Assembly (NCBI RefSeq): GCF_029212575.1
Contig: NZ_JARGPK010000031.1
Location: 1-35,285, forward strand
Length of the DNA: 35,285 nt
Source: Antarcticimicrobium sp.
GTDB lineage: Bacteria; Pseudomonadota; Alphaproteobacteria; Rhodobacterales; Rhodobacteraceae
Direction: 5' to 3'
Both the position numbers and the translations under genes were made by a program. Positions 1 to 6,740 of this stretch are shown piece after piece. The notes below the pieces were generated by a model. It made no database searches and had not been told where the DNA came from. It saw only the letters and a list, made by a program, of their open reading frames with translations. Position 1 is the first letter of the stretch, and each line of letters opens with the position of its first letter.

Positions 1-93
1 GATCGCGCCCTTGGTCACCAACTGACCAATCGCTTCGGGCGTATCCCCCCAAAAACCGGAGGCGCACCCGATGCGCAGTTTTCGATCCGTCAT
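1..93 (-). CDS. atuA: AtuA-family (acyclic terpene utilization) protein, N-terminus only
   Basis: The gene starts with ATG at 93-91 on the minus strand and runs off the left edge, so only 31 codons are visible. A very strong GGGAGGGGG ribosome binding site lies just upstream (about 97-105). The visible residues begin MTDRKLRIGCASGFWGD and continue with TPEAIGQLV. This matches, from family knowledge, the N-terminal signature of AtuA/DUF1446 proteins, which occur with geranyl-CoA carboxylase in citronellol/geraniol catabolism and in other acyl-CoA carboxylase clusters. The biochemical role of AtuA is not firmly established. Its presence beside ACADs, an acyl-CoA carboxylase and an HMG-CoA-lyase-like gene supports a branched or isoprenoid acid pathway. 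The call rests on a short stretch, so it is good but not certain. Confidence 0.72.
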   Translation of the reverse strand, partial: MTDRKLRIGCASGFWGDTPEAIGQLVTKGAI

Positions 94-103
94 ATCCCCC
101 TCC

Positions 104-229
104 CTATCTGCCCGTCCATCTCGGCGCGCGTTTCTCCAAAAGCGCCGCAAACCCCTCCCGAGCATCCTCCGTCGTCGCAATCAACAACGTCAGATCGCGA
201 AAAGCGCGTCTTGCAAAGTTTTCTAACAT
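104..229 (-). pseudogene. 3' remnant of an enoyl-CoA hydratase (crotonase) gene
   Basis: On the minus strand a 41-codon open frame from ATG (229-227) to TAG (106-104) ends TTEDAREGFAALLEKR followed by APRWTGR. This is the classic crotonase C-terminus (TED-REG-AAFLEKR-P-W-GR). The other roughly 220 residues of a crotonase are absent: upstream of it (229-283) are the operator and ACAD promoter, then the divergent ACAD gene. It stops 10 bases before the AtuA start codon, as a genuine upstream operon partner would. I read it as the tail of a crotonase gene whose front was lost by deletion or rearrangement. The promoter of the plus-strand operon now lies inside or against this tail. Translation as a 41-residue peptide is possible but unlikely to give an enzyme. 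Confidence 0.7.
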
Positions 230-239
230 ATGTTTGATT
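211..239 (+). promoter_or_regulatory. Promoter with TetR-type operator, site 1
   Basis: TTGCAA at 211-216 can serve as a -35 box and a TTGATT-like -10 lies at 234-239. Between and over them is CTAACATATGTTTG (223-236), a 14-bp palindrome with one mismatch to CTAACATATGTTAG. The same element occurs at 6661, 16125 and 29093 with the same placement. It lies 46 bases upstream of the first ACAD start codon. It is the weakest of the four copies, both as operator and as -10 box. It is probably bound by the tandem TetR regulator encoded at 5283-6650 (inference). Confidence 0.72.
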
Positions 240-282
240 TTGGTCAATAGCTCAGTCTGACATTCTGCTCGGGAGGAACACC

Positions 283-1497
283 ATGAACAGTCAGGACAGT
301 ACGGGGATGGCCGATCTGGACGCCATCAGGGCGAACTATTCGCTGACCGATGAACAGCGCCAGATCGTCGATCATGTCGATCGGGTGTCGCGCGAGGTGC
401 TTCACCCGCTTCAGGCGCGCATGGATGAAGAAGACTGGTGGCCCGAGGATCTGTTCAAGCAGATGGGCGAACTGGGCCTTTTGGGCATCACCGCGCCCGA
501 AGAGTTTGGCGGATCGGGTCAGAACGAATTCACTCAGGCGCTGGTGTCCGAAGTGATCTCGAAATGGAACCCGGCCGTTGGGCTGTCGCACGGGGCACAC
601 GACAACCTTTGCCTGAACAACCTGCTGCGCAACGGTTCCGAAGAGCAGGTGAAGAAGTACGCCCCCAGCCTGTGCACGGGAGAATTAGTGGGTGCGCTGG
701 GATTGACCGAACCCGGTGCGGGGTCCGATGCGCTGGGGTCGATGGCGACCACCGCCCGCCGCGACGGCGACGATTACGTCATCAACGGCTCGAAGATTTA
801 CATCACCAACGGGCCGATCGCCGATGTGGTCCTGCTTTATGCCAAGACCGACAAGTCCAAAGGGGCCAAGGGCATTTCGGCCTTCATCCTGGAAACTGAC
901 AACCCCGGGTTCAAAGTGGCGCAGAAACTGGACAAGATGGGCTTTCGCGGCTCGCCGACCGGAGAGCTGGTGTTCGAGGACTGCCGGGTGCCGGCATCGG
1001 CCATGATGGGCGCCGAAAACAGCGGTGTTTCGGTGGTGATGAGCGGGCTGGATCTGGAGCGGGCGATGGTCGCTTCGGTCTGTGTTGGCATGGCCGAACG
1101 CGCTCTGGAGCTGGGTCTGGAATACGCCAAGATCCGCGAACAATTCGGCAAGCCGATCTCAAGTTTTCAAATGGTGCAGTCGAAACTGGCCGAGATTTAC
1201 ACCGAGGTCGAAACCGCCCGCGCCTTTGGATATCGTGCGCTGGCTGCCTGCGTCGGCTTGCCCAAGGGCGCCGGGGGGCGCGGCGAAATTCACAAACTGA
1301 CCGCGGCGGCTTGCCTCTATGCAGGTGAAGCGTTCAACAAGGCCGTTACCGAGGCCTGCCACATCCACGGCGGCTCCGGCTACATGCAGGACACCGAGAT
1401 CAATCGGTTGTTCCGCGCCAACAAACTTCTGGAGATCGGCGCGGGCACCAGCGAAGTCCGCAAGATCATCATCGCCGAAGAACTGCTGCGCGCCTGA
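283..1497 (+). CDS. Acyl-CoA dehydrogenase, isovaleryl-CoA dehydrogenase type (ACAD1)
   Basis: This 404-residue FAD-dependent enzyme should oxidise an acyl-CoA to its 2-enoyl-CoA. The start is fixed by GGGAGGA at 271-277. ACAD landmarks are LTEPGAGSDA (141-150), the ITNG flavin-binding strand (174-177), REQFGKPI (285-292) and HGGSGYM (362-368). The MCAD-type catalytic Glu near the C-terminus is absent (LEIGAGTSEVRK, GAGT at 386-389). A Glu is instead present in SGLDLER (E259), exactly as in isovaleryl-CoA dehydrogenase (human E254). That placement suggests a branched or bulky substrate, although the real substrate is unknown. It is first in an operon with a close paralogue 14 bases downstream, most likely a tandem duplication; the two could act on successive intermediates or form a mixed tetramer. 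Expression is probably controlled by the operator at 223-236. Confidence 0.93.
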   Translation: MNSQDSTGMADLDAIRANYSLTDEQRQIVDHVDRVSREVLHPLQARMDEEDWWPEDLFKQMGELGLLGITAPEEFGGSGQNEFTQALVSEVISKWNPAVGLSHGAHDNLCLNNLLRNGSEEQVKKYAPSLCTGELVGALGLTEPGAGSDALGSMATTARRDGDDYVINGSKIYITNGPIADVVLLYAKTDKSKGAKGISAFILETDNPGFKVAQKLDKMGFRGSPTGELVFEDCRVPASAMMGAENSGVSVVMSGLDLERAMVASVCVGMAERALELGLEYAKIREQFGKPISSFQMVQSKLAEIYTEVETARAFGYRALAACVGLPKGAGGRGEIHKLTAAACLYAGEAFNKAVTEACHIHGGSGYMQDTEINRLFRANKLLEIGAGTSEVRKIIIAEELLRA

Positions 1498-1511
1498 GGG
1501 AGGACGAGACC

Positions 1512-2711
1512 ATGAACAAGCAACTGCGCAACGACATAGATCTGCCAACCCACTTCATGACCGACGAACAGCAGGCGCTGGCCGATCAGGCCGGAAAGTT
1601 CTTCATGTCCGAGTTTCACCACCTGAACGCGGAAATGGACGACACCGACGATCTGCCCCCATCGGTTTTCCCCAAGCTGGGCGAGATGGGGTATCTCGGC
1701 CTCAACGTGCCGCCTGAATTCGGGGGGGCCGGGCTCGATTTTACCTCAGCCTGCATCATCAGCGAAGAATTGTCACGCGCTTCGGCTGCCATCGGGCTCA
1801 GTCAGGTCGCGCATGACAACCTTTGCGTAAACAACATCTACCGTAACGCCAATGACGATCTGCGCCGCAAGTACTTGCCGGATCTTTGCAAGGGTAAGCT
1901 GGTGGGCGCCTTGGGTCTGACCGAACCCGGCGCCGGATCCGACGCCCTCGGCTCGATGCGGACAACCGCGAAGAAGGATGGTGACGCCTACATCCTGAAC
2001 GGCACCAAGATCTATATCACCAATGGTCCGATCGCGGATCTGGTGCTGGTCTATGCCAAGACCTCGCCCGAAAAGGGCGCCAAGGGGATTTCCGCCTTCA
2101 TCGTGGAAACCGACACACCCGGTTTCAAGGTGGCGCAGAAGCTCAACAAGATGGGCTTTCGTGGCTCTCCCACCGGTGAGTTGGTGTTCGAGGATTGTCG
2201 CGTACCGGCGAAAAACCTGGTCGGCAAGCTGGATGGCGGTGTTGCGGTGACCATGTCGGGGCTGGACCTTGAACGAGCCATCGTCTGCTTCAATGCCATG
2301 GGAATCGCGCGGCGCGCGCTGGAAATTTCCATCGACTATGCCAAGACCCGTCAGCAGTTCGGCAAACCGATTGCCAATTTCCAGATGGTGCAGGCGATGT
2401 TGGCCGACATGTACACGCGGATCGAGGCGGCGCGCAGCCTTTCCCTGAAGACCGTCGCCATGTGCGAGGGCCTTGAAGAAGGTGAAGGCGGACGCGGCGA
2501 AATTCACAAACTGACAGCCGCCGCGATCTTCAAGGCCGCCGAGGTGACGTCCTTCGTGCTGGACAAGGCGGTTCAGATTCACGGTGGCTCTGGCTACATG
2601 CGCGATACGGAAGTGAACCGGCTTTACCGGACCGGCCGTGTGCTTGAGGTCGGCGCGGGCACCCAGGAGGTGCGCAAGCTGATCATCGCCGGCGAACTTC
2701 TGAAGAACTGA
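1512..2711 (+). CDS. Acyl-CoA dehydrogenase, isovaleryl-CoA dehydrogenase type (ACAD2)
   Basis: This 399-residue FAD enzyme is a close paralogue of the preceding gene, with long shared stretches such as ALGLTEPGAGSDALGSM, FRGSPTGELVFEDCRVPA and GRGEIHKLTAAA. The probable catalytic base is E254 in SGLDLER, and the C-terminal loop is GAGT (381-384), the isovaleryl-CoA dehydrogenase arrangement. The ribosome binding site GGGAGGACGAG straddles the previous stop codon, so translation is closely linked. The duplication is complete and both copies keep every catalytic residue I can check. This argues for two working enzymes of divided specificity rather than a decaying copy. Exact substrates cannot be told from sequence. 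Confidence 0.93.
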   Translation: MNKQLRNDIDLPTHFMTDEQQALADQAGKFFMSEFHHLNAEMDDTDDLPPSVFPKLGEMGYLGLNVPPEFGGAGLDFTSACIISEELSRASAAIGLSQVAHDNLCVNNIYRNANDDLRRKYLPDLCKGKLVGALGLTEPGAGSDALGSMRTTAKKDGDAYILNGTKIYITNGPIADLVLVYAKTSPEKGAKGISAFIVETDTPGFKVAQKLNKMGFRGSPTGELVFEDCRVPAKNLVGKLDGGVAVTMSGLDLERAIVCFNAMGIARRALEISIDYAKTRQQFGKPIANFQMVQAMLADMYTRIEAARSLSLKTVAMCEGLEEGEGGRGEIHKLTAAAIFKAAEVTSFVLDKAVQIHGGSGYMRDTEVNRLYRTGRVLEVGAGTQEVRKLIIAGELLKN

Positions 2712-2721
2712 GGGGGACAAC

Positions 2722-3576
2722 ATGAGCGCAAAGAAAGCACCGCGTTACGCGTCGGATCTGATGGCGGGCCAGGTGGCCCTTGTCACCGGCTCGGGGTCTG
2801 GAATGGGCCGGGCGACCGCGCTTGAGATGGCCTCTTGCGGGGCCAGGCTGGCGCTGTTTGCACGCCGCGAAGAGCCATTGGAAGAGACCGCCGAAAGGAT
2901 CCGCGCGGCGGGGGGTGAGGCGTTTGTCGTGCCCGGCGATACCCGCGACGAGGACAGTATCGAAACCGCGATGGGACGGATCAAGGACCATTACGGGCGG
3001 CTGGATGTTCTGGTGAACAATGCCGGTGGCCAGTACATCGCTGCCGCCCGCGACATCACCAACAAAGGCTTCGAGGCGGTCATTCGCAACAACCTGATCG
3101 GATCGTGGCAGATGACCCGCGCCGCTGCCGATCACTTCATGTATGACAACGGTGGATCGGTCGTCTTTGTCACCGCCATTTCAGCGCGCACGGCGCTTAC
3201 CGGCTTTACCCATACCGTTGCCGCCCGTGCCGGCGTGACCGGCATGATGAAAACGCTGGCCGCCGAATGGGGCGAATACGGCATCCGTCTGAACTGTGTT
3301 GCGCCGGGAACGATCAAGACCGAAGCGCTTGGCCGCTATCCCATTCCGCCGGAACGGTGGAAAGAACTGAACCGTTCGGTCCTGAATCGGATGGGTATGG
3401 CCGAGGATATCGCCGGGACGATCATCTTCCTTGCGTCCGATCTGGGGAATTTCATCACCGGCGAAGATATCTATGTTGACGGTGGGGAAACTCTGCATAT
3501 GGGCCACGATGCCCGCGACATGATCAATCCAGAAATGTTCGAGAAACGCGAACGAGGAGACGGAAAGAATGAGTAA
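2722..3576 (+). CDS. SDR related to 2,4-dienoyl-CoA reductase (DECR-like)
   Basis: This 284-residue protein has a classical SDR fold: TGSGSGMG nucleotide-binding loop at 22-29 and NNAG at 99-102. The usual Tyr-x3-Lys pair is missing. The aligned positions read T165-V-A-A-R169 (preceded by H164), and the usual Ser position is A152. The downstream stretch KTLAAEWGEYGIRLN, followed by PGTIKTE, closely resembles mitochondrial 2,4-dienoyl-CoA reductases. That group also departs from the standard SDR motif and uses different catalytic residues, although it keeps the Lys. A role in NADPH-dependent reduction of an unsaturated acyl-CoA is plausible but unproven, and the Lys-to-Arg change is a real deviation. 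The gene overlaps the next by 8 bases (ATG inside AATGAGTAA), so the pair is translationally coupled. Confidence 0.82.
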   Translation: MSAKKAPRYASDLMAGQVALVTGSGSGMGRATALEMASCGARLALFARREEPLEETAERIRAAGGEAFVVPGDTRDEDSIETAMGRIKDHYGRLDVLVNNAGGQYIAAARDITNKGFEAVIRNNLIGSWQMTRAAADHFMYDNGGSVVFVTAISARTALTGFTHTVAARAGVTGMMKTLAAEWGEYGIRLNCVAPGTIKTEALGRYPIPPERWKELNRSVLNRMGMAEDIAGTIIFLASDLGNFITGEDIYVDGGETLHMGHDARDMINPEMFEKRERGDGKNE

Positions 3577-4372
3577 GCAACCTGTCCTTCTGGAGATCTC
3601 CGACAGGATCGCCACGGTTACGCTGAACGATCCCGAGCGTCGCAACCCGGTCACCGGCAACAACATGATCGCCGCTCTTCTGGAAACATTCGCCAAGGTG
3701 CAGGCCGACCCGCAAGTCAGCGTCATGATCCTGACCGGCGCCGACCCGGCCTTTTGTGCCGGCGGCGACATCAAGGAGATGAACGATCCCGACAGCGTGT
3801 TCCGCAAGGAACCGCTAGCGGCAGCGCAGAGCTATGTCGACGGGGTGCAGCGTCTTCCGCAGGCGCTGTACAACATGGACGTTCCGACGATCGCCGCAGT
3901 CAACGGCCCGGCGGTCGGCGCGGGTTGCGATCTGACCATGATGTGCGATATGCGCATTGCCTCGGAGAAAGCAAAGTTCGGTGAGGTGTTTCTGAATCTC
4001 GGAATCATTCCGGGCGATGCAGGCAGTTGGTTCATGTTGCGTCGTCTGGGCCACCAGAAGGCCGCCGATCTGACCTTCTCGGGGCGCATGGTCGAGGCCA
4101 ATGAAGCGCTGGAGCTTGGCATGGTGCTAGAGCTAGTACCTCATGAAGAATTGATGGATCGGGCCCGCGAACGGGCCGCTGTCATCGCTGCGAAACCGCC
4201 GCGCGCGGTGCGGATCGCCAAACGCCTGATGCGCAATGCCGAACGGATGGATCTACCGGATTTCCTGAATTCCGCGGCGGCCTATCAGGCCCTGATGCAT
4301 CAGACCGAAGACCACCACGAGGCGGTTGCTGCGTTCATCGAAAAACGAAAACCCAGCTTCTCAGGGCGTTAA
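3569..4372 (+). CDS. Enoyl-CoA hydratase/isomerase family protein (crotonase 1)
   Basis: This 267-residue crotonase has oxyanion-hole motifs FCAGGD (62-67) and NGPAVGAGCD (112-121) and a typical EKRKPSFSGR tail. The two catalytic glutamates of rat enoyl-CoA hydratase are not conserved. The first (Glu144) is D121 and the second (Glu164) aligns with F141. An extra Asp lies at D150 in IPGDAG. Asp at these two places is seen in delta3,5-delta2,4-dienoyl-CoA isomerase (human D176, D204), although that enzyme's third acidic residue is missing here. Isomerisation of a dienoyl-CoA, with the DECR-like SDR just upstream, is therefore at least as likely as hydration. This is inference from residue alignment. 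The start overlaps the SDR gene by 8 bases. Confidence 0.88.
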   Translation: MSKQPVLLEISDRIATVTLNDPERRNPVTGNNMIAALLETFAKVQADPQVSVMILTGADPAFCAGGDIKEMNDPDSVFRKEPLAAAQSYVDGVQRLPQALYNMDVPTIAAVNGPAVGAGCDLTMMCDMRIASEKAKFGEVFLNLGIIPGDAGSWFMLRRLGHQKAADLTFSGRMVEANEALELGMVLELVPHEELMDRARERAAVIAAKPPRAVRIAKRLMRNAERMDLPDFLNSAAAYQALMHQTEDHHEAVAAFIEKRKPSFSGR

Positions 4373-4383
4373 AGGAAGGCCGC

Positions 4384-4866
4384 ATGTCTGACATCACCAA
4401 AAAGAAGATGGAGCAAATCGCGCAGATGTGGAATGCGCGCGGCAAGGGTCTGATTACGCATATGGCGCTTGAGATCGAAGAGGTCGCGACCGAAGGCGTT
4501 CAGGTTCGGATGCCGTTTAATCCTGACTTTTGCGTCGATGTGGATCAAACTCTGCTTCATGGTGGTATTCTGACGGCCCTTCTGGACAGTGTTTTCGGAC
4601 TCGCGAACTTTGTGGCCATCGAAGGCGTCAGCACGATGGCAACTCTTGACCTAAGAGTTGATTACCTGCGCCCCGCCCGTTCGCGCGCGGATGTCATAGT
4701 TCGCGCGCATTGTTTTCGGAAGACCCGCCACATTGCCTTCAATTCTGGCGGCATCTGGTTCGACGGCCATGAGGATGCTGAAATAGCCCGTGGAACCGCC
4801 TCATTTGCTTTGACGCGTGGTGACACCAGTCTGTTTGACGTGATGACTAAAGGAAAAACCTCGTGA
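4384..4866 (+). CDS. PaaI-type hotdog-fold acyl-CoA thioesterase (copy A)
   Basis: This 160-residue single-hotdog protein carries the PaaI-family motif LHGGILTALLDSVFGLA, followed by the central strand TLDLRVDYLRP. Such enzymes hydrolyse acyl-CoA thioesters and often release CoA from dead-end or stalled intermediates in catabolic clusters. The start follows AAAGGAAGG and lies 11 bases after the crotonase stop. It overlaps the next hotdog gene by 4 bases (GTGA), so the two are made together, possibly as a heteromer (inference). The substrate is unknown. Confidence 0.88.
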   Translation: MSDITKKKMEQIAQMWNARGKGLITHMALEIEEVATEGVQVRMPFNPDFCVDVDQTLLHGGILTALLDSVFGLANFVAIEGVSTMATLDLRVDYLRPARSRADVIVRAHCFRKTRHIAFNSGGIWFDGHEDAEIARGTASFALTRGDTSLFDVMTKGKTS

Positions 4867-5267
4867 TAGATTTGCAAACTGTCAATGCCCACGTATCCCG
4901 AGTGCCTTTCTTCCGATTTCTCAACTTTGAGGTCCGAAGCCTAGACGGTCTCCATGCCAAGGCGGAAATGACCTTTGCTGACCGCCATATAGGTAACCCT
5001 ATCATGGAGTACTACCATGGCGGCATTATCGCGAGTTTCATGGAAGCCACAGCCGCCATAGCGGTACAGCCCGATTTCGCGGACGTTCCGGCCAAGCCGA
5101 TTAACCTGACCGTCGATTACCTCCGACCTGGTGTGAAGGGACCGCTGTTTGCGCGTGCCAATGTCACACGCAAGGGCAAGCGGATGGCGAGCGTCAGCGT
5201 GCTCAGCTGGCAGACGGAACGGGAAAAGGCGGTTGCTGAAGGACTGTATCACTTCCTTCTGGTCTGA
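4863..5267 (+). CDS. PaaI-type hotdog-fold thioesterase (copy B)
   Basis: This 134-residue hotdog protein starts with GTG at 4863, overlapping the TGA of the previous gene, with AAAGGA as ribosome binding site. Its family motif is YYHGGIIASFMEATAAIA, in which Glu takes the place where copy A has Asp. The strand INLTVDYLRPG is well conserved between the two. The two copies are clearly diverged and belong to different subgroups. It is the last gene of the plus-strand unit that begins at 283 and meets the tandem TetR gene tail to tail with only 15 bases between; no terminator hairpin is evident there. Confidence 0.87.
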   Translation: MIDLQTVNAHVSRVPFFRFLNFEVRSLDGLHAKAEMTFADRHIGNPIMEYYHGGIIASFMEATAAIAVQPDFADVPAKPINLTVDYLRPGVKGPLFARANVTRKGKRMASVSVLSWQTEREKAVAEGLYHFLLV

Positions 5268-5282
5268 CCAAGGCAACCGCTT

Positions 5283-6650
5283 TCAGGGCGTGTCTTGTCC
5301 TGTGGACGGGGTCGCCTCCCGGTTGCAAATACCTTCCAGCAACAGCTTGATGAGCATACAGGAGAACTCATGCAGTGATAGATATCCTTCCACTCCTGCC
5401 TTGTTCGGGTCGAACCACTCCACCGTCCAGTTCAAGGCACCCAACATCACCTGGCGCAGGGGGACGATTCTGATATCCGACCTTATCGCACCGTCTTCCT
5501 GCGCTTCGCGGAGGATCGTATCCCAGAGTTTCCCATATTCCTGGCGAATGCCTCGGTGCCTCTTCCGGAAGTGGTTGGGCAGCATCCCATAGCTTCTGAT
5601 GTTCGCTGACGTGAACTCGCTCGCCTTGAAGAGAAAATCCAAATGCGCCCAGATTGCAGTCGCTATTCTGGTGTGATGATCGCACGGGGCGTCGAATTTC
5701 CGAACGGCTGCGCTGACGCCTGTTAGAAGATCGCTTAACCCCGCGTTCAGTACCTCGTCCACGATCGCTTCCTTGGATTTGAAATGGTAGTAGACGCTGC
5801 CGGCCTTCATATCCGCTTCTTCCGCGATCTTTCTCAGTGTGGTCGCCTTGTAACCATTGTCCCTCATGGCGCGCGCTGCGGCCCGCAGGATCTCTGCGCG
5901 GGTCTTCGAAGCCTTGCCGTTGTTATCCGTGACATTGACGGGTGTGGCAGGAGTCAGCATCAGGCCTTCTATATCAGCACGGCGATGCAAACACATTCCG
6001 TCGAGTACCAACTTGCTCATGCGTTCGGCGAGCAGGTGCACCGGATACTTATCGACATTATACCATTCCACAGTCCAGTTCATGGCACTCAGGATGAACT
6101 GGCGGATCACAGTAGTTGATATATCACCTCGAAGGTGGCCGCTGCGTTTTGCTTCATTCAGGAAACTGCCCCAGGCCTCTGCGTATGAGGCCCGCAACTC
6201 ACGGTGAGGAGCGCGTGTTTCATCCGACAACATTGGGTAATTCCGGATATTGGCCGAGGTGAAATCGCTGTCGGTCAATAGAAAAGTCAGGTGCGTGTCG
6301 ATCAGCGAAGCGAAGGTCTTGCGGAAATCCTCTGGATTTCCCTTCGTCGACCGGACAATTTCACTCACCTTCTCGTACAGTTGACGCACCCCAATATCCA
6401 GAACCTCACTCAGAATCTGGTCTTTGGATTGAAAATGGTAATAGATGCTTCCAGCTTCTATGCCGGATTCCTGGGCAATGTCGCGCATCGTAGTCGCGTA
6501 GTAGCCTTCGTATCGAAACAGTCGAGCGGCCGCTGAGAGAATGCCTTCACGCGTCCTCTCTGACTTGCTGAGGTCTTCGTTCAGTGTCCTGGTTGAGTCA
6601 GTTTTTTGTTCCATTCCTTGTCGATACTTGCGGGCCACAAGGCTGTCCAT
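5283..6650 (-). CDS. Tandem TetR regulator: two full TetR units in one chain
   Basis: This 455-residue protein (from ATG 6650) holds two complete TetR/AcrR repressor units. The first has its helix-turn-helix at about 32-76 (TTMRDIAQESG, AGSIYYHF) and the second at about 250-293 (TTLRKIAEEAD, AGSVYYHF). The ligand-binding halves are also repeated: FTSANIRNY near 130-138 and FTSANIRSY near 346-354, and NWTVEW at 191-196 and 407-412, an offset of 216 residues. A standard TetR protein has about 200 residues. The two recognition helices are nearly identical, so both should read the same half-site. An in-frame upstream start at 6701 would place the 6661-6674 operator inside the gene, so I prefer ATG 6650. 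A -10 box at 6658-6663 puts transcription start at or next to that ATG, suggesting a leaderless mRNA; ATG 6614 is an alternative. It probably represses the four palindromic promoters, including its own, and responds to an acyl-CoA (inference). Confidence 0.9.
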   Translation of the reverse strand: MDSLVARKYRQGMEQKTDSTRTLNEDLSKSERTREGILSAAARLFRYEGYYATTMRDIAQESGIEAGSIYYHFQSKDQILSEVLDIGVRQLYEKVSEIVRSTKGNPEDFRKTFASLIDTHLTFLLTDSDFTSANIRNYPMLSDETRAPHRELRASYAEAWGSFLNEAKRSGHLRGDISTTVIRQFILSAMNWTVEWYNVDKYPVHLLAERMSKLVLDGMCLHRRADIEGLMLTPATPVNVTDNNGKASKTRAEILRAAARAMRDNGYKATTLRKIAEEADMKAGSVYYHFKSKEAIVDEVLNAGLSDLLTGVSAAVRKFDAPCDHHTRIATAIWAHLDFLFKASEFTSANIRSYGMLPNHFRKRHRGIRQEYGKLWDTILREAQEDGAIRSDIRIVPLRQVMLGALNWTVEWFDPNKAGVEGYLSLHEFSCMLIKLLLEGICNREATPSTGQDTP

Positions 6651-6685
6651 TGCAATAAATCTAACAAGTGTTAGAATAGGGTAAA
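6650..6685. promoter_or_regulatory. Divergent promoters with TetR-type operator, site 2
   Basis: The perfect-arm palindrome CTAACAAGTGTTAG (6661-6674) lies between the tandem TetR gene and the BadH-like gene. On the plus strand TTGCAA (6650-6655) and TAGAAT (6672-6677), 16 bases apart, form a good sigma-70-type promoter that the operator fills. On the minus strand TTTACC (6680-6685) and TAGATT (6663-6658), also 16 bases apart, would drive the regulator. One bound repressor would block both, giving autoregulation together with control of the BadH-like gene. Confidence 0.82.
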
Positions 6686-6740
6686 GAACGCCCCGAATCA
6701 AGTTCTTTACAAAGATTTATTGGAAAAGGAGGACCTCCCT

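Noticed and set aside
1773-2723. A 316-codon minus-strand frame opposite ACAD2
   Set aside because: Antisense shadow of a well-supported gene; no family resemblance.
4124-4140. CTAGAGCTAG-containing palindrome in crotonase 1
   Set aside because: It lies inside a coding region, differs from the operator consensus, and has no matching copies.
5283-6701. Long start of the tandem TetR gene at 6701
   Set aside because: It would encode the operator palindrome and promoter as protein (segment LTLVRF), which is unlikely; ATG 6650 fits the promoter.
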